The notes under the pieces were generated by a model, which was not told the origin of the DNA, ran no database searches, and was given only the letters and a program-made list of their open reading frames with translations. A stretch of DNA of 64,000 nucleotides, from assembly GCA_036346395.1 (NCBI GenBank), contig CM070604.1, positions 42,063,662-42,127,661 on the forward strand, given 5' to 3'. Positions 31,844 to 44,842 of this stretch are shown here, piece after piece. Position numbers and translations under genes: made by a program. This DNA is from Hsuehochloa calcarea. Lineage: Eukaryota; Streptophyta; Magnoliopsida; Poales; Poaceae. Position 1 is the stretch's first letter. Every line of letters begins with the position of its first letter.

Positions 31844-34800
31844 TGTCGGACCCAAATATGCAAATCTGACCCTCTGTATTCTCGCACTAGTCCAGATCAC
31901 GCTAGTGCACACAAAGTCAACATCGATGAAATATCACATCCATACAACGAATATAGGAATAAACGAGTACTTTGAATAACAAATAATCGTTGGGACCTTA
32001 CGGTCGAGTTTTACATTTATTAAGCCATGCAAGGTCGATAATAAGAGAAATAAATCGCAATGAAACGAACTAAACTCCGGTGGCTCCCATCAATTTACCA
32101 CAAGCAATCGATCGATCAAGACCCTAACGATCAACCTTCGAGAACTCTTCTTCAAAAGCAAAGCACGACTCCACCACTTCATTGATTTGTTTAGCAAGAG
32201 TGAGTACACACCGTACTGCAAGTCATACCACGTAATGTAATTTATAGATGATGGCTTATTCCAAAGGAATGGCTTCGTGGTTATTTTATGAAATGCAACA
32301 TTTGCAATTTAATACAAATAATAGATTGAAAGCGTAATTCAAAACAAATAGACAATAATAAGTTAACAATTGATTTCACAAAGGACACACAGTCTAATCA
32401 AGTTCTTTCACACAAACAACAAGTTACCTCACACACCGACCTTCCCAATTGTTTTATGAAAAACTACCCTCGTGTGAAATTCCCGAGCATGTCCATAACC
32501 GAGGACGCGCTATTCGAATAGATTGGTTTAAACACTCTGCAGAGTTTGTACACTTTACCCACACGATGAAACCAACCGGATCGAGTTGATCACAACAAAA
32601 CCTTTCGAGACTTCATCTCAAACAATGACACTCCGATGTGCTTTCTCGGTCCAATTTGTTCACATAACCCTTGGAACGACACACACCGCTGGACGTGGAT
32701 GCAATGAACCGTCCCGCGATGTGACCCAAACACAAAGAAGACACACCTCCAAATTTCATCACATAGTTTAAATACAACCCGAGTTATCAATGTCAAGACT
32801 CCATAACTTACTAAGTCGCCCACCCCATACTAGGCATGTGGTCGCATGCAGAAGGCCCATTCAATGGCGCACAAAGTTAAGTCCTTACTTGACTAAGGCA
32901 AGACTTCCGCTTTAACCCAAATCACAAAGTTTAATAAGCACACACCCACCATTCACACAGAATCCACCACTTGCCTCGGTCTAAATCTTTTCCCACCTCG
33001 TTGGTTAAGTGCAACACATGCCATCAACGAGTAACAACACACAAAGACACACGCTTCATCACACGCCCATAATCACTTAAGCAAGTTTATAATTGCAACT
33101 CTCACATGAAATGATGACTCGTGGCATGGCTAAGCGCCTAATCGTATCTAACCAACCCACGTTGGTGCTACGATAATACCAACTAATAATGAACCAACCT
33201 AGGGTGACAAAAGATCATGGCATACAATAGACAAGGTGGCATAACAATTTGGATTAATAACTACACCCAAAAGCATTTAAATAAATACTTGAAATAGAAT
33301 GCAATATATTGAAACAAAGTATTTTGAAAACTGGGTTCAATATGATCAAATGTATAACTTGCCTTGGAATAGGTCTAGATATTGGTCTTGGTCTTGAGGT
33401 GCTCCTTCTTCTGGAAAATTCCCCGAAGTATCGATGTCTACTCGCAAACGAGACAAAAGAAATAAAAACAAATAAAAAATAGAGGCAAAACAAACTCCAA
33501 AAATCAAATAAAATTCACCATTAAATAGATCTTAATTTTTTATAAATTTACAAATTTGAATGGGCTCAATCGGAGTTCGGATGCAAAAGATATGGGCTTT
33601 GAAAGATTTGAAAATCAATTAAACCCTAATTTGGATTTTCTTGAATTTCTCGAATTATTTTTATAAAGGAAAATCGAATTATTGCGCAATGCTTGCGTCA
33701 GCCGAGAATTTTCGAAAAAAGAAATAAATTTAAAAACCGATCGACAGCGGGCCCCACTGTCGCCTCTCTACCACGGTGAATCGGGTTCACCGAGCCAAGG
33801 GTGAGGGGTGGCGGTGGATCGAGCCACGCTGGCGCCGATGTGGCGCCACGCAGTGACACGCAAGCGCTAGAGGTGACGGTGGCGCCAAGGCGTGGTCGCC
33901 GACGACGCACGGCCGAAGCGGCGGCGCTCTGGGACCAAGGGCTCACGGCGATTGGCGGCGAGTCGCCGGTGACCAAAGGTACCAGAAGGTTCCCTGGGTT
34001 ATTGCGCACCCGATGGTACCCTTACCGATGGCTGGAAGCGACGGTGGCAACCGGCGCGAGGAAGAAGCGCGAGAGAGAATCGGTTTTGTTTGACGGACGC
34101 CCGGCGATGCTCGGCGACGAGGAGGTGCGCACGAGGTAGCCTGAGACTTGCCGATCACAACGGCAAGCGGTCGGTGGAGCAAAGGCGACGACGATGGCGG
34201 CGCAATCCACCGGAGAAGAAGCTCGGCCAAAACCCTAAAGCTTGAAATGCGCGGCGCTTAGGAGATCAGGCGACGAGAGGCGGCGCTTAAGGGTTGCGAG
34301 GTCCAGCGGTGCTAAGGGGGTACTTATAGGCTCGGAGACGCCGAGATTTGGAAACCCCCAATTCGGGTCCGAAACAGCCGGGTTTTTGAATTCCAAGATT
34401 TTCGGAGATTGAAACCGATTCGGGGTTTGATTTGGTTTGGAACGGATATGGAATAACCGGAGACACGATTTGGTAGGGTCGGCTCAAGAAATCACGAGAG
34501 AATCGCCGTTGTCGTGTGAGTGAAGCTCTCAGATGGCGGAAGCACGCACGCTGAGGAGGAAGAAGATCCCGCGGAGACGACGACTCGGCCGCGGGCCCAC
34601 TGGTCAGCGAGAGCGAGGAAAGCGCAGCGCGGGCGAGCGGCAACCGTGCGATGGCGATCCAACGGTTGAAAGCAAACGCGGGCGGGTCAATGGCGCACGA
34701 TGGAATAGTGTTGGGCTTCGCCCAAGATCGTTCAAGGAATTAAAATAGGTTTTTCTTTTTAATAAATCCAGAAAATACAATTAGCCCATAGAAAATAGCA

Positions 34801-35030
34801 AAAGACTTTGGAAAAATTCTAGAAAATTCTATAAAATATATCCAAGCATATAGAATCTAAATAAAATAGTTTTGACAATTGTTGATGTTGGGATTAAGCA
34901 CATTAAATCAATTTGTCCTTAAAGTCCATATTAAGCTTTTTAAATTAATATTCAAATAAATCCAAATGGTGAATTTTCTTGCTACTACTATTTAAAAGAT
35001 TTTTAAAGCTCTGAAATTTAGGATGTTACA
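31844..35030 (-). repeat. Chromovirus 3' LTR
   Basis: On the minus strand it starts TGTAACATCC at 35030 and ends GGGTCCGACA at 31844. Compared with the other LTR it has lost or altered many CAG and CTG trinucleotides (see findings). The GC-rich segment 33740-34700 contains the presumed leader of the element's RNA. Confidence 0.9.
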
Positions 35031-35032
35031 AA

Positions 35033-35043
35033 CCTCCCCCCCT
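35033..35043 (-). other. Chromovirus polypurine tract
   Basis: CCTCCCCCCCTT on the plus strand, purine-rich on the coding strand, ends two bases from the 3' LTR. Confidence 0.8.
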
Positions 35044-35059
35044 TAAACGAATCTCGTCC

Positions 35060-36260
35060 CTGAGATTCCGGCTAGCTAGAGAAAAGGCTAGGGAACTCGG
35101 CTTTCAACTCTTCTTCACGTTCCCACGTTGCTTCTCCTTCGAGTGGTTACTCCATCGACTTTGCGTAAACGAACGGTCTTGCTTCAGTGCGACGCTCATG
35201 ACATCCAAAATCCTAACAGTTGTTCTTTTTACGTGAGATCTTCCTTCAGCTCAATTGACTCCAACGGGTCTCGCTTCTTCCGCACACGAAGACACTTCTT
35301 CACCGAGACATGAAAGACATCATACACTCCTACTAACGATCATGGTAGCTCCAACTGCACGCAACTTCTCCTCGCGTTCCAAAACCTTGAATGGACCCAC
35401 ATACCTTGGAGCAAGCTTCCTTTGGTGTGGAATCTCTTAACACCTCTGAAAGTGAGTAACTCAAGATACACAAAATCTTCGGTTCAAAGCTAAGGTCACG
35501 ACGACGATTATCGGCATAACTCTTTTGCTCGGATCGGGCTATCTTTAACCTCTCTCGATCATAGCAACTTGTTCTTCGCTTCTGAATAATATCCGCCCGA
35601 ACACTACACGCTCATTGTCTCGACCAATTCAACGGAGTTCTCGCAGCACGACCGCATGAGCTTCAAATGGTGACATCTCGCAAACCGGCTTGATAATCGT
35701 TGTTGTACGAGAATTCGCATACGGCAAACTTTTATCCCAATCGTAGCATTAGCTAAGGCACGTGCTCTCAACATATCTTCTAATATCTGTTGACTCTTTC
35801 ATCGTCCATCCGTCGGGGATGATCAGCAGATCAAATTCGATGAGTTCCTGTGGCTTCATGTAGACTCGGCGTAAACGAGAGGTGAATTGAGATCCTCGAT
35901 CCGACACTATCTTCTTAGGCACACCGTGCAGACTGACGATTTTTGTCATATACAATTCTGCAAGGCGACTCCGGAATAAGTGGTTTTGACTGGTAAGAAA
36001 TGGGCAACTTTGGTCAAACGATCCACTATTACCCAAATCGAATCATAACCTGATTGAGTCTTGGGTAAACCGGTAATAAAATCCATACCGATCTCTTCCC
36101 ACTTCCATTCTGGTATCTTCAGCGGTTGTAGCAAACCTGCCGGTCTTTGATGCTCGCCTTTACTTTCTCGACACACGCGCGCATAAGGCAACGAACTCGC
36201 GACGCCTCGCTTTAAGTTTGTCCACCAAAACTTACTCTTAACATCCCGATACATCTTAGT
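35060..36260 (-). pseudogene. Chromovirus integrase and chromodomain tail, degraded
   Basis: On the minus strand from 36254 the frame reads MYRDVKSKFWWTNLKRGVA, KIPEWKWEEIGMDFITGLPK, SIWVIVDRLTKVAHFLPVK and, in the next frame, KIVSDRGSQFTSR. These are the zinc-binding and catalytic-core blocks of a Ty3 integrase with the D (IGMDF) and second D (VSDRG) visible. Downstream, about 35075-35140, the words EATWEREEELKAEFPSLFS end the protein, a hallmark of the chromodomain region of Del/Tekay chromoviruses. Chromodomains are known to steer integration to particular chromatin. Frames are broken at several points. Confidence 0.8.
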
Positions 36261-37720
36261 ACTTCCAGGTGAATCGAATACTTAGAGTCATGGGCTTCCT
36301 TCGAAATCGCTTGTCTTAAACCATCAATATCCCAGACACGATACGCCCATTGATCCACAAGATATCCCGATCATCTATGGTGAAGTCTTTAAATTTTCCT
36401 TCCGACATCTTCTTCTTGAGATCAAGAAACTCGTAATCCTTGGGTTGCGCTTCACGAACTGCTTCTCCAGAGTAGACCGTACTTCCAACCGCCACAAATC
36501 CTTCCGAACAACTTCTAGTTGTAGCTTCGAATTCCTCCCAAGTTCAACACAACTCTTTACTTCCAAAGCATTGCAAGAGCTTTACGACTCAAAGGCATCC
36601 AGAACTACATTGGCCTTACCAGATGGTAATGGATTCCAAGATTATAATCCTTTATTAATTCCACCATCTTCTCTGCCTCATATTCAGTCGATCGGGTGAA
36701 TATGTATTTCAAACTTTATGATCCTGTAGACTTCACAATGACATCGATGAGATAATGACGCCAAATCTTCAAAGCATGCACTACTGCGCCTAATTCCAAA
36801 TCATGAGTGGATAATTCTCTTCATGAGGCCTTAATTGCCTTGACGATAGGCGACACCTCTTCCTTCTTGCATAAGAACACATCCTAATCCTTGACGTGAG
36901 GCGTCACAATAGATATCAAAATCCCATCGATATCCCAAGCAAAACTAGCATCGAGTCAAGTCAAACGCTTCTTCAATTCTTGAAAACTCTCTTCACAAGT
37001 CAGTCCAAATGTACTTCTTCTCTTTCTTCAATAATTGCGTAAGAGGCTTAGCAATCGTTGAGAATCCTTCAATGAAACGACGATAGTATCCTCGCCATTC
37101 CCAAGAAACTACGAATTTGAGTAACCGCCTTGGGTTGCTCCCAATTCATTACGCCTTTAACCTTTCCGGTCAATCGCTACTCCTTCTACCGCATCACATC
37201 ACCGAGGAAATCAACTTTCTTCTTCCAAAAGTCACACTTGCTTGAACTTGGCATACAACCGATGTCCTCCGAGCTTCTCTAGGATTAATCTCAAATGTTC
37301 TCAGATGTTCTTCTTCCGACTTTGAGTATACCAAAATATCATCAATGAATACTACCACGAACTTATCCAAATATTCCATGAATACTTTGTTCATCATGTT
37401 CATGAAGTAGGCAGGGCATTAGTCAATCCAAAAGACATGACTAGAAACTCATAATGTCCATACCGGTTGAGAAAGCGGTCTTTGGTATATCCTTAGGACA
37501 AATCTTCAATCGATGGTAACTCGATCGCAGATCGATCTTGGAGAATACTCCGCTCCTTTCATCCGGTCGAACAAATCATCTATTCGGGCAATGGGTACTT
37601 GTTCTTGATGGTGACTTCGCTGAGAGAACGATAATCGATACACATTCTCATACTTCCATCTTTCTTCTTGACGAACAAAACTGGTGCTCCCATGGCGATT
37701 TAACTAGGTCTTACAAAACC
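36261..37720 (-). pseudogene. Chromovirus reverse transcriptase and RNase H, degraded
   Basis: Reverse-transcriptase blocks on the minus strand: GAPVLFVKKKDGSMRMCIDY near 37640-37700, then YRSLSEVTIKNKYPLP, and further down FMEYLDKFVVVFIDDILVYS near 37325-37390 with the polymerase FIDD active-site motif. RNase H would lie at about 36750-37050, but only traces are readable. Stops and frame changes prevent translation of one chain. Confidence 0.78.
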
Positions 37721-37949
37721 TTTCTCCAAGAGTTCTTCTATCCGCTTCTTCATTTCCACAAGTTCATCGATCGCATCCGATAGGGTCTCTTGAAATTGGT
37801 GTTGTTCCTAGCACTAGATCGATGACAAACTCAATGTCACGGTCCCGGCATTCTGGTAATTCTTCCGAAATACGTCCGGTAATCTCGACTACGTGTACGC
37901 TCTTCCAAAGAAACCGCCTTCGCATCGTTGACTACCAAATGTCCATCAC

Positions 37950-38200
37950 GCATCGAGGTGGCTAGAAATTCTACTTTCTTTCCGTGGTATCCTTAATTGT
38001 CACGGCTCTTGACCACAATCTAGCACCGCTTTATGTTTGGATAACCAATCCATACCAAGGATGACATCTATGGTCCGAGTGTCTAGAACTATTAGGTTGG
38101 CTAGAAACTCAACTCCACTATGAGTAGCCTAGCTCCTAAACATCCAACTTTAGAACTTAGCTCGCTCCAGCATCGACTAACAGAGTATGCTTAAGATGCA
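37950..38200 (-). pseudogene. Chromovirus aspartic protease, degraded
   Basis: On the minus strand the words TLLVDAGAS (about 38180, the DTG/DSG-type active-site region) and DVILGMDWLSKH-like sequence (about 38040) can be read in different frames. This is the usual protease position between gag and reverse transcriptase. Confidence 0.6.
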
Positions 38201-38299
38201 TAACTTCCAATTTGTTCTTAGTTGCAAAAATTTCGAAACAAACGAATGCAAAGCTCCGTAATCAAACAGAATCGATGCAGTATCGAATTTACTAGAACT

Positions 38300-39445
38300 T
38301 ACCTAGTACAACATCGTGCTTCTTGGGCTCCTTCTAGAGTGACGTGGTTGACACGACCTCGACCACCGATGGCGGTGCTCTCCGGATTGACCGGTAGCTT
38401 GAGAAGTTCCTTGATGGTTGCCTTGTACCGTGTCTTGGCCGTGTATTCCCAAGGTTGAAGCGCATCGGAGTGATAGTCCCATTCTGCGGACATCGGTTGG
38501 CGAAATGCCCGGCCGACGGCTGTAAAGCAAACTCGTTGTATTCTCGTGGGTTGCTTATCGGATTGGGGTTGAGTGCGCAGGTTGCGGAAGTTCTCGAGCA
38601 ACCGGACGAGGTGCTTTGAAGTTGGTGCGTGGTCAGCGACTCGTGGTGGAAAACGGCTAAATCGCGGTGGAATCATTCTTGCCTTCACCGGGTTGGTGAC
38701 TTCCTTCGAGCCATTCTCGCGCTACGATGATCTTCCAATTCCTTGCGCTTATCCTCAAGAACCAAAGCCTTGTTGATCAACTCTTGAAAATCGTGAAAGG
38801 TGTGGGCGATCAAGTTGACTTGAAGTCCGTGTTTAGTCCTTTCGTAAAACGACTCGCGAGCCTTGTCGAGAGCTTACATCTTCTCGCAAGATATCGAGCA
38901 AGTTGAGAGAATTTGTTGAGGTAATCAACATCGACATTCCTCCTTGCTTGAGAGCACGAATTCATCCTTCTTCGATCCATAATTCCTTCCGCACATGATA
39001 TCGGCGAAAAGCGCTGTGAACTCTTCCCAAGTAATGTCTTGCGGCGCCCATGCGTCAGCACAAAATTCTCCCACCATTCGGCAAAGAATGCCTTCCATCC
39101 GTGAGTGGCGCATGTAACTTTCTCATGATCGCCGCATTGAGTGATCGTAGTTTCCTCTCAATAACACGGCCAATCATCGCCTTCATCGTGAAACATGTCC
39201 GTAAAAGGTTGGTGGACGGGTCCTCATAAACTCCGCCAACTTGGATGATCCATTATGACCATGAGCAATCGGGTTCCATTGTGATGTCGATTGTTGTTGT
39301 TCGTTATTCATAGCTTGCATCCGATTCATCATGGTGTACATCACCGGGTCCGAGCCGCCATGAATGCTCCAAAATTCTGGATCAATCGAAGGTGCTTGTG
39401 GTGGAACCGCTTCGGGGGTTTGCTCTCGCCCTTCCGACATCGAGT
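38300..39445 (-). pseudogene. Chromovirus gag, degraded
   Basis: The N-terminal part starts near 39440 (MSEGREQTPEAVPPQAPSID) and reaches KLAEFMRTRPPTFYGH; capsid-like words WEEFTALFAD (about 39010) and LNKFSQLARYL (about 38890) follow in other frames. A zinc-knuckle trace with FRQPMSAEWD appears near 38490. At least three frame shifts separate these. Confidence 0.7.
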
Positions 39446-40674
39446 ATCGGAACCACTTGCGCAGCCTTGACGAGTCCGAACCATCCGTGAATCTCCGGGG
39501 TTAGATAAGGTAGCAAGCACAAGATAAGTTGTAGAACTAAGCGGGAGGTAAACCCAACAACATATTTTAGGAAAACTCAACCGAACTCTTATATTGATTA
39601 AGATAATAGTATGGCTTGCAACAAATGCCTAAGGGCCTTTGCACTCATACTTGCACACAAAAATAAGGACGAACTTAAGCACACCAAACTACCGCCTAAA
39701 GGGCGACTCAAGACTTAATATCGCTAAGCTCAAACAACTCGAATGCAGACTACTCAATTAAATAGCCTCGTAGCCTTGACGGTGCTCCCTTTTTGTAGAG
39801 ACTCGAAAGTGAGTGGCATCCTGCAAACCGATCCTAATGTCCCGGATGGTGCAATAGGAGCAGTGTCCTCGTGCAGTGCCGGGTGCTTCGCTCACGCCTC
39901 TGCTGCTCTTCTCGGTTCACCGGTCCATCGCCTTCTTCGGTCTTCCTCTTAAGTGTCTTCTTCGTGATCGTGCCGCCCATAAAGAGTTTCTTCTAATATG
40001 GCGATCCTTTCTTCACTCTCAAGAGTCTCAGAGGCACATTCCACTCAGAGCGGCTAACTCCAACGATTCCTCCCGAGCAATGCCGCGAATCGGGCGAGAT
40101 GCACGACGGTGGCGTTGTCTTCTCCTTCCGTAGACGGAAAACGTGCGGCAAGATCCACGCCGGAAGTGCGGGATGATAACGGAAAATCGTGTCACGAAGC
40201 TCGAGAGTAGATGTTGCGATCCTCGTGATGGCAAGGCGCGAAGACTCGGATTGCTTCAATCCAAATACTCCTTCGAGCCGAGATGTTCAGATGGTTTGCT
40301 TGCCTTGGTGTTCGTCTCGCGCGACGGCCAAATGGCGATCACTCCACGATCTCACCGCTCACAATCCAAGCAACGCCACGGTACAATGGACGATCGAACC
40401 TCCAAGTACTTGTAGCAACTTCCAAAGCTCGGCAAGGCAAGTCCTCCCTTGCGCCTCCATAACTCAAGACGAGGCATCCGTCAAGATGGACAAGGATATG
40501 AAAACAACTTTAAAACAATGGAAGAGAAAGAATTTCAGCATGAGTTGAGTCAAGAGAGACATGAGATGAGTTAAAGAGTTCAATTAATCTTGCAAGTTAA
40601 TTTTGCTTTAGAAAGTAGTTTGGACTCACTAAGAACGGCCAATCTAACTAGGGTCAAGACTCTATAATCAAGAT
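39446..40674 (-). other. Chromovirus untranslated leader
   Basis: Between the primer-binding site and the gag start lie about 1.2 kb without recognisable domains. Open frames on both strands here are inconsistent and are probably fortuitous. Confidence 0.5.
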
Positions 40675-40686
40675 GGCTCGATACCA
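40675..40686 (-). other. Chromovirus primer-binding site
   Basis: On the minus strand TGGTATCGAGCC lies four bases inside the 5' LTR boundary; same tRNA type as the Copia elements in this window. Confidence 0.85.
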
Positions 40687-40690
40687 CCTC

Positions 40691-43600
40691 CGTCGGGACC
40701 CAAATATGCAAATCTGACCCTCTGTGTATTCTCGTGACTAGTCCAGATCACGCTAGTGCACACAAAGGTCAACATCGATGAAATATCACATCCATACAAC
40801 GAATATAGGAATAAACGAGTACTTTGAATAACAAATAATCATGGGACCTTACGGTCGAAGTTTTACATTTATTAAGCCATGCAAGGCTGACAATAAGAGA
40901 AATAAACTGCAGCGGAAACGAACTAAACTCCGGTGGCTCCCATCAATTTACCACAAGCAACTGACTGGGATCAAGACCCTAACGATCAACCTTCGTAGAA
41001 CTCTTCTTCAAAAGCAGGCGACGACTCCTCCACTTCTGTTGATTTGTTTAGCAAGAGTGAGTACACACCGTACTTGCAAGTCATACCACAGAATGCAATT
41101 TATAGATGATGGCTTATTCCAAAGGAATGGCTTCTGTGGTTATTTTGTGGAAATGCAACATTTGCAATTTAATACAAATAATAGATTGAAAGCGTAATTC
41201 AAAACAAATAGACAATAATAAGTTAACAATTGATTTCACAAAGGACACACAGTCTAATCAAGTTCTTTCACACAGCTGAATAAGTTACCTCACACAGCTG
41301 ACCCTTCCCAATTGTTTTATGAAAACTACCCTCGTGTGAAATTCTGAGCATGTCCATAACCGAGGACGCGGCTATTCGAATAGATTGGTTTAAACACTCT
41401 GCAGAGTTTGTACACTTTACCCACACGATGAAACCAACCGGATCAGAGTTGATCACAACAAAACCTTTCAGAGACTTCATCTCAAACAATGACACTCCCG
41501 ATGTGCTTTCCTGCCGTCCAATTTGTTCACATAGCCCTTGGAACGACACACACCGTTGGACAGGGATGCAGCGAACCGTCCCGCGATGTGACCCGAACAC
41601 AGCGGTACACACCTCCAGCCCATCACATAGTTTAAATACAACCTGAGTTATCAATGTCAAGACTCCATAACTTACTAAGTCAGGCCCAGCCTATACTAGG
41701 CATGTGGTCGTACAGTAAGGCCCAGTTCAATGGCGCACAAAGTTAAGTCCTTACTTAACTAAGGCAAGACTTCTAGTTTTAACCCAAATCACAAAGTTTA
41801 ATAAGCACACAGCTCCACCATTCACACAGAATCCACCACTTGCCTCAGTCTAAATCTTTTCCCACCCTGTTGGTTAAGTGCAACACATGCCATCAACGAG
41901 TAATGAAGACACAAAGACACACAGTTTCATCACACGCCCATAATCACTTAAGCAAGTTTATAATTGCAACTCTCACATGAAATGATGACTCGTGGCATGG
42001 CTAAGCAGTCTAATCGTATCTAACCAACCCACATTGGTGCTACGATAATACCAACTAATAATGAACCAACCTAGGGTGACAAAAGATCATGGCATACAAT
42101 AGACAAGGTGGCATAACAATTTGGATTAATAACTACACCCAAAAGCATTTAAATAAATACTTGAAATAGAATGCAATATATTGAAACAAAGTATTTTGAA
42201 AACTGGGTTCAATATGATCAAATGTATAACTTGCCTTGGAATAGGTCTAGATATTGGTCTTGGTCTTGAGGTGCTCCTTCTTCTGGAAAATTCCCCGAAG
42301 TATCGATGTCTACTCGCAAACGAGACAAAAGAAATAAAAACAAATAAAAAATAGAGGCAAAACAAACTCCAAAAATCAAATAAAATTCGCCATTAAATAG
42401 ATCTTAATTTTTTATAAATTTACAAATTTGAATGGGCTCAATCGGAGTTCGGATGCAAAAGATATGGGCTTTGAAAGATTTGAAAATCAATGAAACCCTA
42501 ATTTGGATTTTCTTGAATTTCTTGAATTATTTTTATAAAGTAAAATCGAATTATTGCGCAATGCTTGCGTCAGCCGAGAATTTTCGAAAAAAGAAATAAA
42601 TTTAAAAACCGTACTGACAGGTGGGCCCCACCTGTCAGCCTCTCGGCTCACGGTGAATCGGGTTCACCGAGCCAAGGGTGAGGGGTGGCGGTGGACTGAG
42701 CCACGCGGCGCTGATGTGGCGGCCACGCAGGTGACACGCAAGCGCTAGAGGTGACGGGGCGCTGGCGTGGCTGCTGACGACGCACGGCCGAAGCGGCGGC
42801 GCTCTGGGACCAAGGGCTCGCCGGCGATTGGCGGCGAGTCGCCGGTGACCAAAGGTACCAGAAGGTTCCCTGGGTTATTGCGCACCCGATGGTACCCTTA
42901 CCGATGGCTGGAAGCAACGGTGGCAACCGGCGGCGAGGAAGAAGCGGCGGAGAGAGCACTGGTTTTGTCGGACGGACGCTCCGGCGATGCTCCAGCGACG
43001 AGGAGGTGCGCACGAGGTAGCCTGAGACTTGCTGATCACAACGGTGCAGTCGGTGGAGCAAAGGCGACGACGATGGCGGCGCAATCCACCGGAGAAGAAG
43101 CTCGGCCGAAAACCCTAAAGCTTGAAATGCGGCGGCGCTAGGGCGATCGGGGCGACTAGAGTGGCGGCTAAGGGTTGCGGAGGTCCAGGCGGTGCTAAGA
43201 GGGTACTTATAGGCTCGGAGACGCCGAGGTTTGGAAACCCCCAATTCGGGTCCAAAACAGCCGGGTTTTTGAATTCCAAGATTTTCGGAGATTGAAACCG
43301 ATTCGGGGTTTGATTTGGTTTGGAACGGATATGGAATAACCGAGACACGCTTTGGTAGGGTCGGCTCAAGAAATCGTGAGAGAATCGCCGTTGTCGTGAC
43401 GGAGTGAAGCTCTCAGAATGGCGGCAAAGACGCACGCCGCGAGGAGGAAGAAGATCCCGCGGAGACGACGACTCTGGCCGCGGGCCCACCGTCAGCGAGA
43501 GCGAGGAAAGCGCAAATACATGGCGAAGCGCAAGAACCGTGCGATGGCGATCCAACGGTTGAAAGCAAACGCGGCGCAATGTCAATGGCCTTGATGGAAT

Positions 43601-43925
43601 AGTGTTGGGCTTCGCCCAAAGATCGTTCAAGGAATTAAAATAGATTTTTCTTTTTAATAAATCCAGAAAATACAATTAGCCCATAGAAAATAGCAAAAGA
43701 CTTTGGAAAAATTCCAGAAAATTCTATAAAATATATCCAAGCATATAGAATCTAAATAAAATAGTTTTGACAATTGTTGATGTTGGGATTAAGCACATTA
43801 AATCAATTTGTCCTTAAAGTCCATATTAAGCTTTTTAAATTAATATTCAAATAAATCCAAATGGTGAATTTTCTTGCTACTACTATTTAAAAGATTTTTA
43901 AAGCTCTGAAATTTGAGATGTTACA
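40691..43925 (-). repeat. Chromovirus 5' LTR
   Basis: On the minus strand it starts TGTAACATCTCAAATTTCAG at 43925 and ends GGGTCCCGACG at 40691. It retains most CAG/CTG words that are altered in the other LTR. A GC-rich segment at 42610-43590 matches 33740-34700. Confidence 0.9.
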
Positions 43926-43940
43926 GCCGCCCCTGCCCCT

Positions 43941-44004
43941 GCCGACCACCCGGTGAGTTTCCCCGCGCTTCCCCCCTTCTCTGCCGTGAGAGCCGAGAGT
44001 TTCC
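43941..44004 (+). repeat. Leader repeat of the second CACTA gene, right copy
   Basis: Second copy of the unit at 31777-31834, with a partial third start at about 44029. It is part of the GC-rich leader downstream of the TATATAAG box. Confidence 0.75.
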
Positions 44005-44044
44005 CTCGGTGCCGCCCCCGCCCCTGCCGATCACCCGAGGGTTT

Positions 44045-44560
44045 ATGTGGCATTTTTGCTCCTTTAGATGTTTTTACTCTGCTGTGCTTTTGTTTGAAAT
44101 GGGAGGTAGGGTTAAATTTCACTACTAGATGTACATGTAAGTTATATTTGCACAAATAGATTTGTACAGAGATCTATATTTAGTTTGTTTACACAATAAG
44201 ATGCATGTGTATTTGCACAATTAGACATGCATATATATTTGCATTAATGTATTCTGATGGTGTTCTTTGTGTTGGCAAATCTATCTTTTTCTACTTGAAA
44301 AATACTAGAAAGACATCTCATTGACTGTTTTAGCTTTGGAATTGGAATTGATTGTTTAGGTAGCAGTAGTAGGCTCTACTTTTTTTTAGTTTTGTATAGA
44401 CTCTACATGGTAAAAATAATGTTGTACATGGCAGTGCTAATGAAACAATATTTTTTTATTGACGTTCCATTCCATTCTCCACTTAGCAAATCCGGTATGA
44501 CTAATTCTAATTCTAGTTTGGTGCCAAACAGTTCCTTGAAAACAAGCAAGTATCCAAATA
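44045..44560 (+). other. AT-rich, intron-like part of CACTA-2
   Basis: No coding frame is convincing. Position and composition correspond to the intron-like region 5690-6600 of CACTA-1. Confidence 0.4.
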
Positions 44561-44782
44561 CGGTTAGCCGCCTCCTCCGTATCTCCGCTCCACACCGCTT
44601 ATGGATGAGGATGGAAGCGTTCCCATATTGTGGCATAGCAAAGAAGAGTACGTTAGCATCCGTGAGGAAGTTAGCGAGTCTGGTTTTGTTAGGGAGTAGG
44701 TTTTCACGCAACAGCAGCAAGTGTTTACGCTAGGAGAAGCTTCGGCAGCAACAGGAGTCCAGGAGGGTTTCGAAGAGGAGAA
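44561..44782 (+). pseudogene. Exon relic of the second CACTA gene
   Basis: A frame reading PPPPYLRSTPLMDEDGSVPI, then LWHSKEEYVSIREEVSESGF, and in a shifted frame glutamine-rich words, looks like real coding sequence of a TnpA- or ORF2-type product. It stops abruptly at a junction near 44783 with sequence homologous to intron 5 of the CACTA-1 gene, which marks an internal deletion. I do not recognise a named domain. Confidence 0.5.
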
Positions 44783-44842
44783 TTATTTCCTAATTATAAA
44801 TTTAAATATATATGCTTACTACTTTACTCCTGCTAGCGACAG

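Larger units (their letters stand above)
31844..43925 (-). mobile_element. Chromovirus (Ty3/gypsy, Del/Tekay-like) nested in CACTA-2
   Basis: Two 3.2-kb LTRs (31844-35030 and 40691-43925), a primer-binding site on the minus strand (40675-40686) and a polypurine tract (35033-35043) define a full-length 12.1-kb element in reverse orientation. The internal order on the minus strand is gag, protease, reverse transcriptase, RNase H, integrase and a chromodomain-type C terminus, all with frame breaks. No convincing 5-bp duplication is seen: flanks are TGCAC and GCCGC. It is inserted in the GC-rich leader of the second CACTA gene. Confidence 0.92.

Noticed and set aside
42648..43675. Long minus-strand and plus-strand frames in the chromovirus LTR
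   Set aside because: They lie in the GC-rich leader part of the LTR, occur in several phases, differ between the two LTR copies and have no domain.
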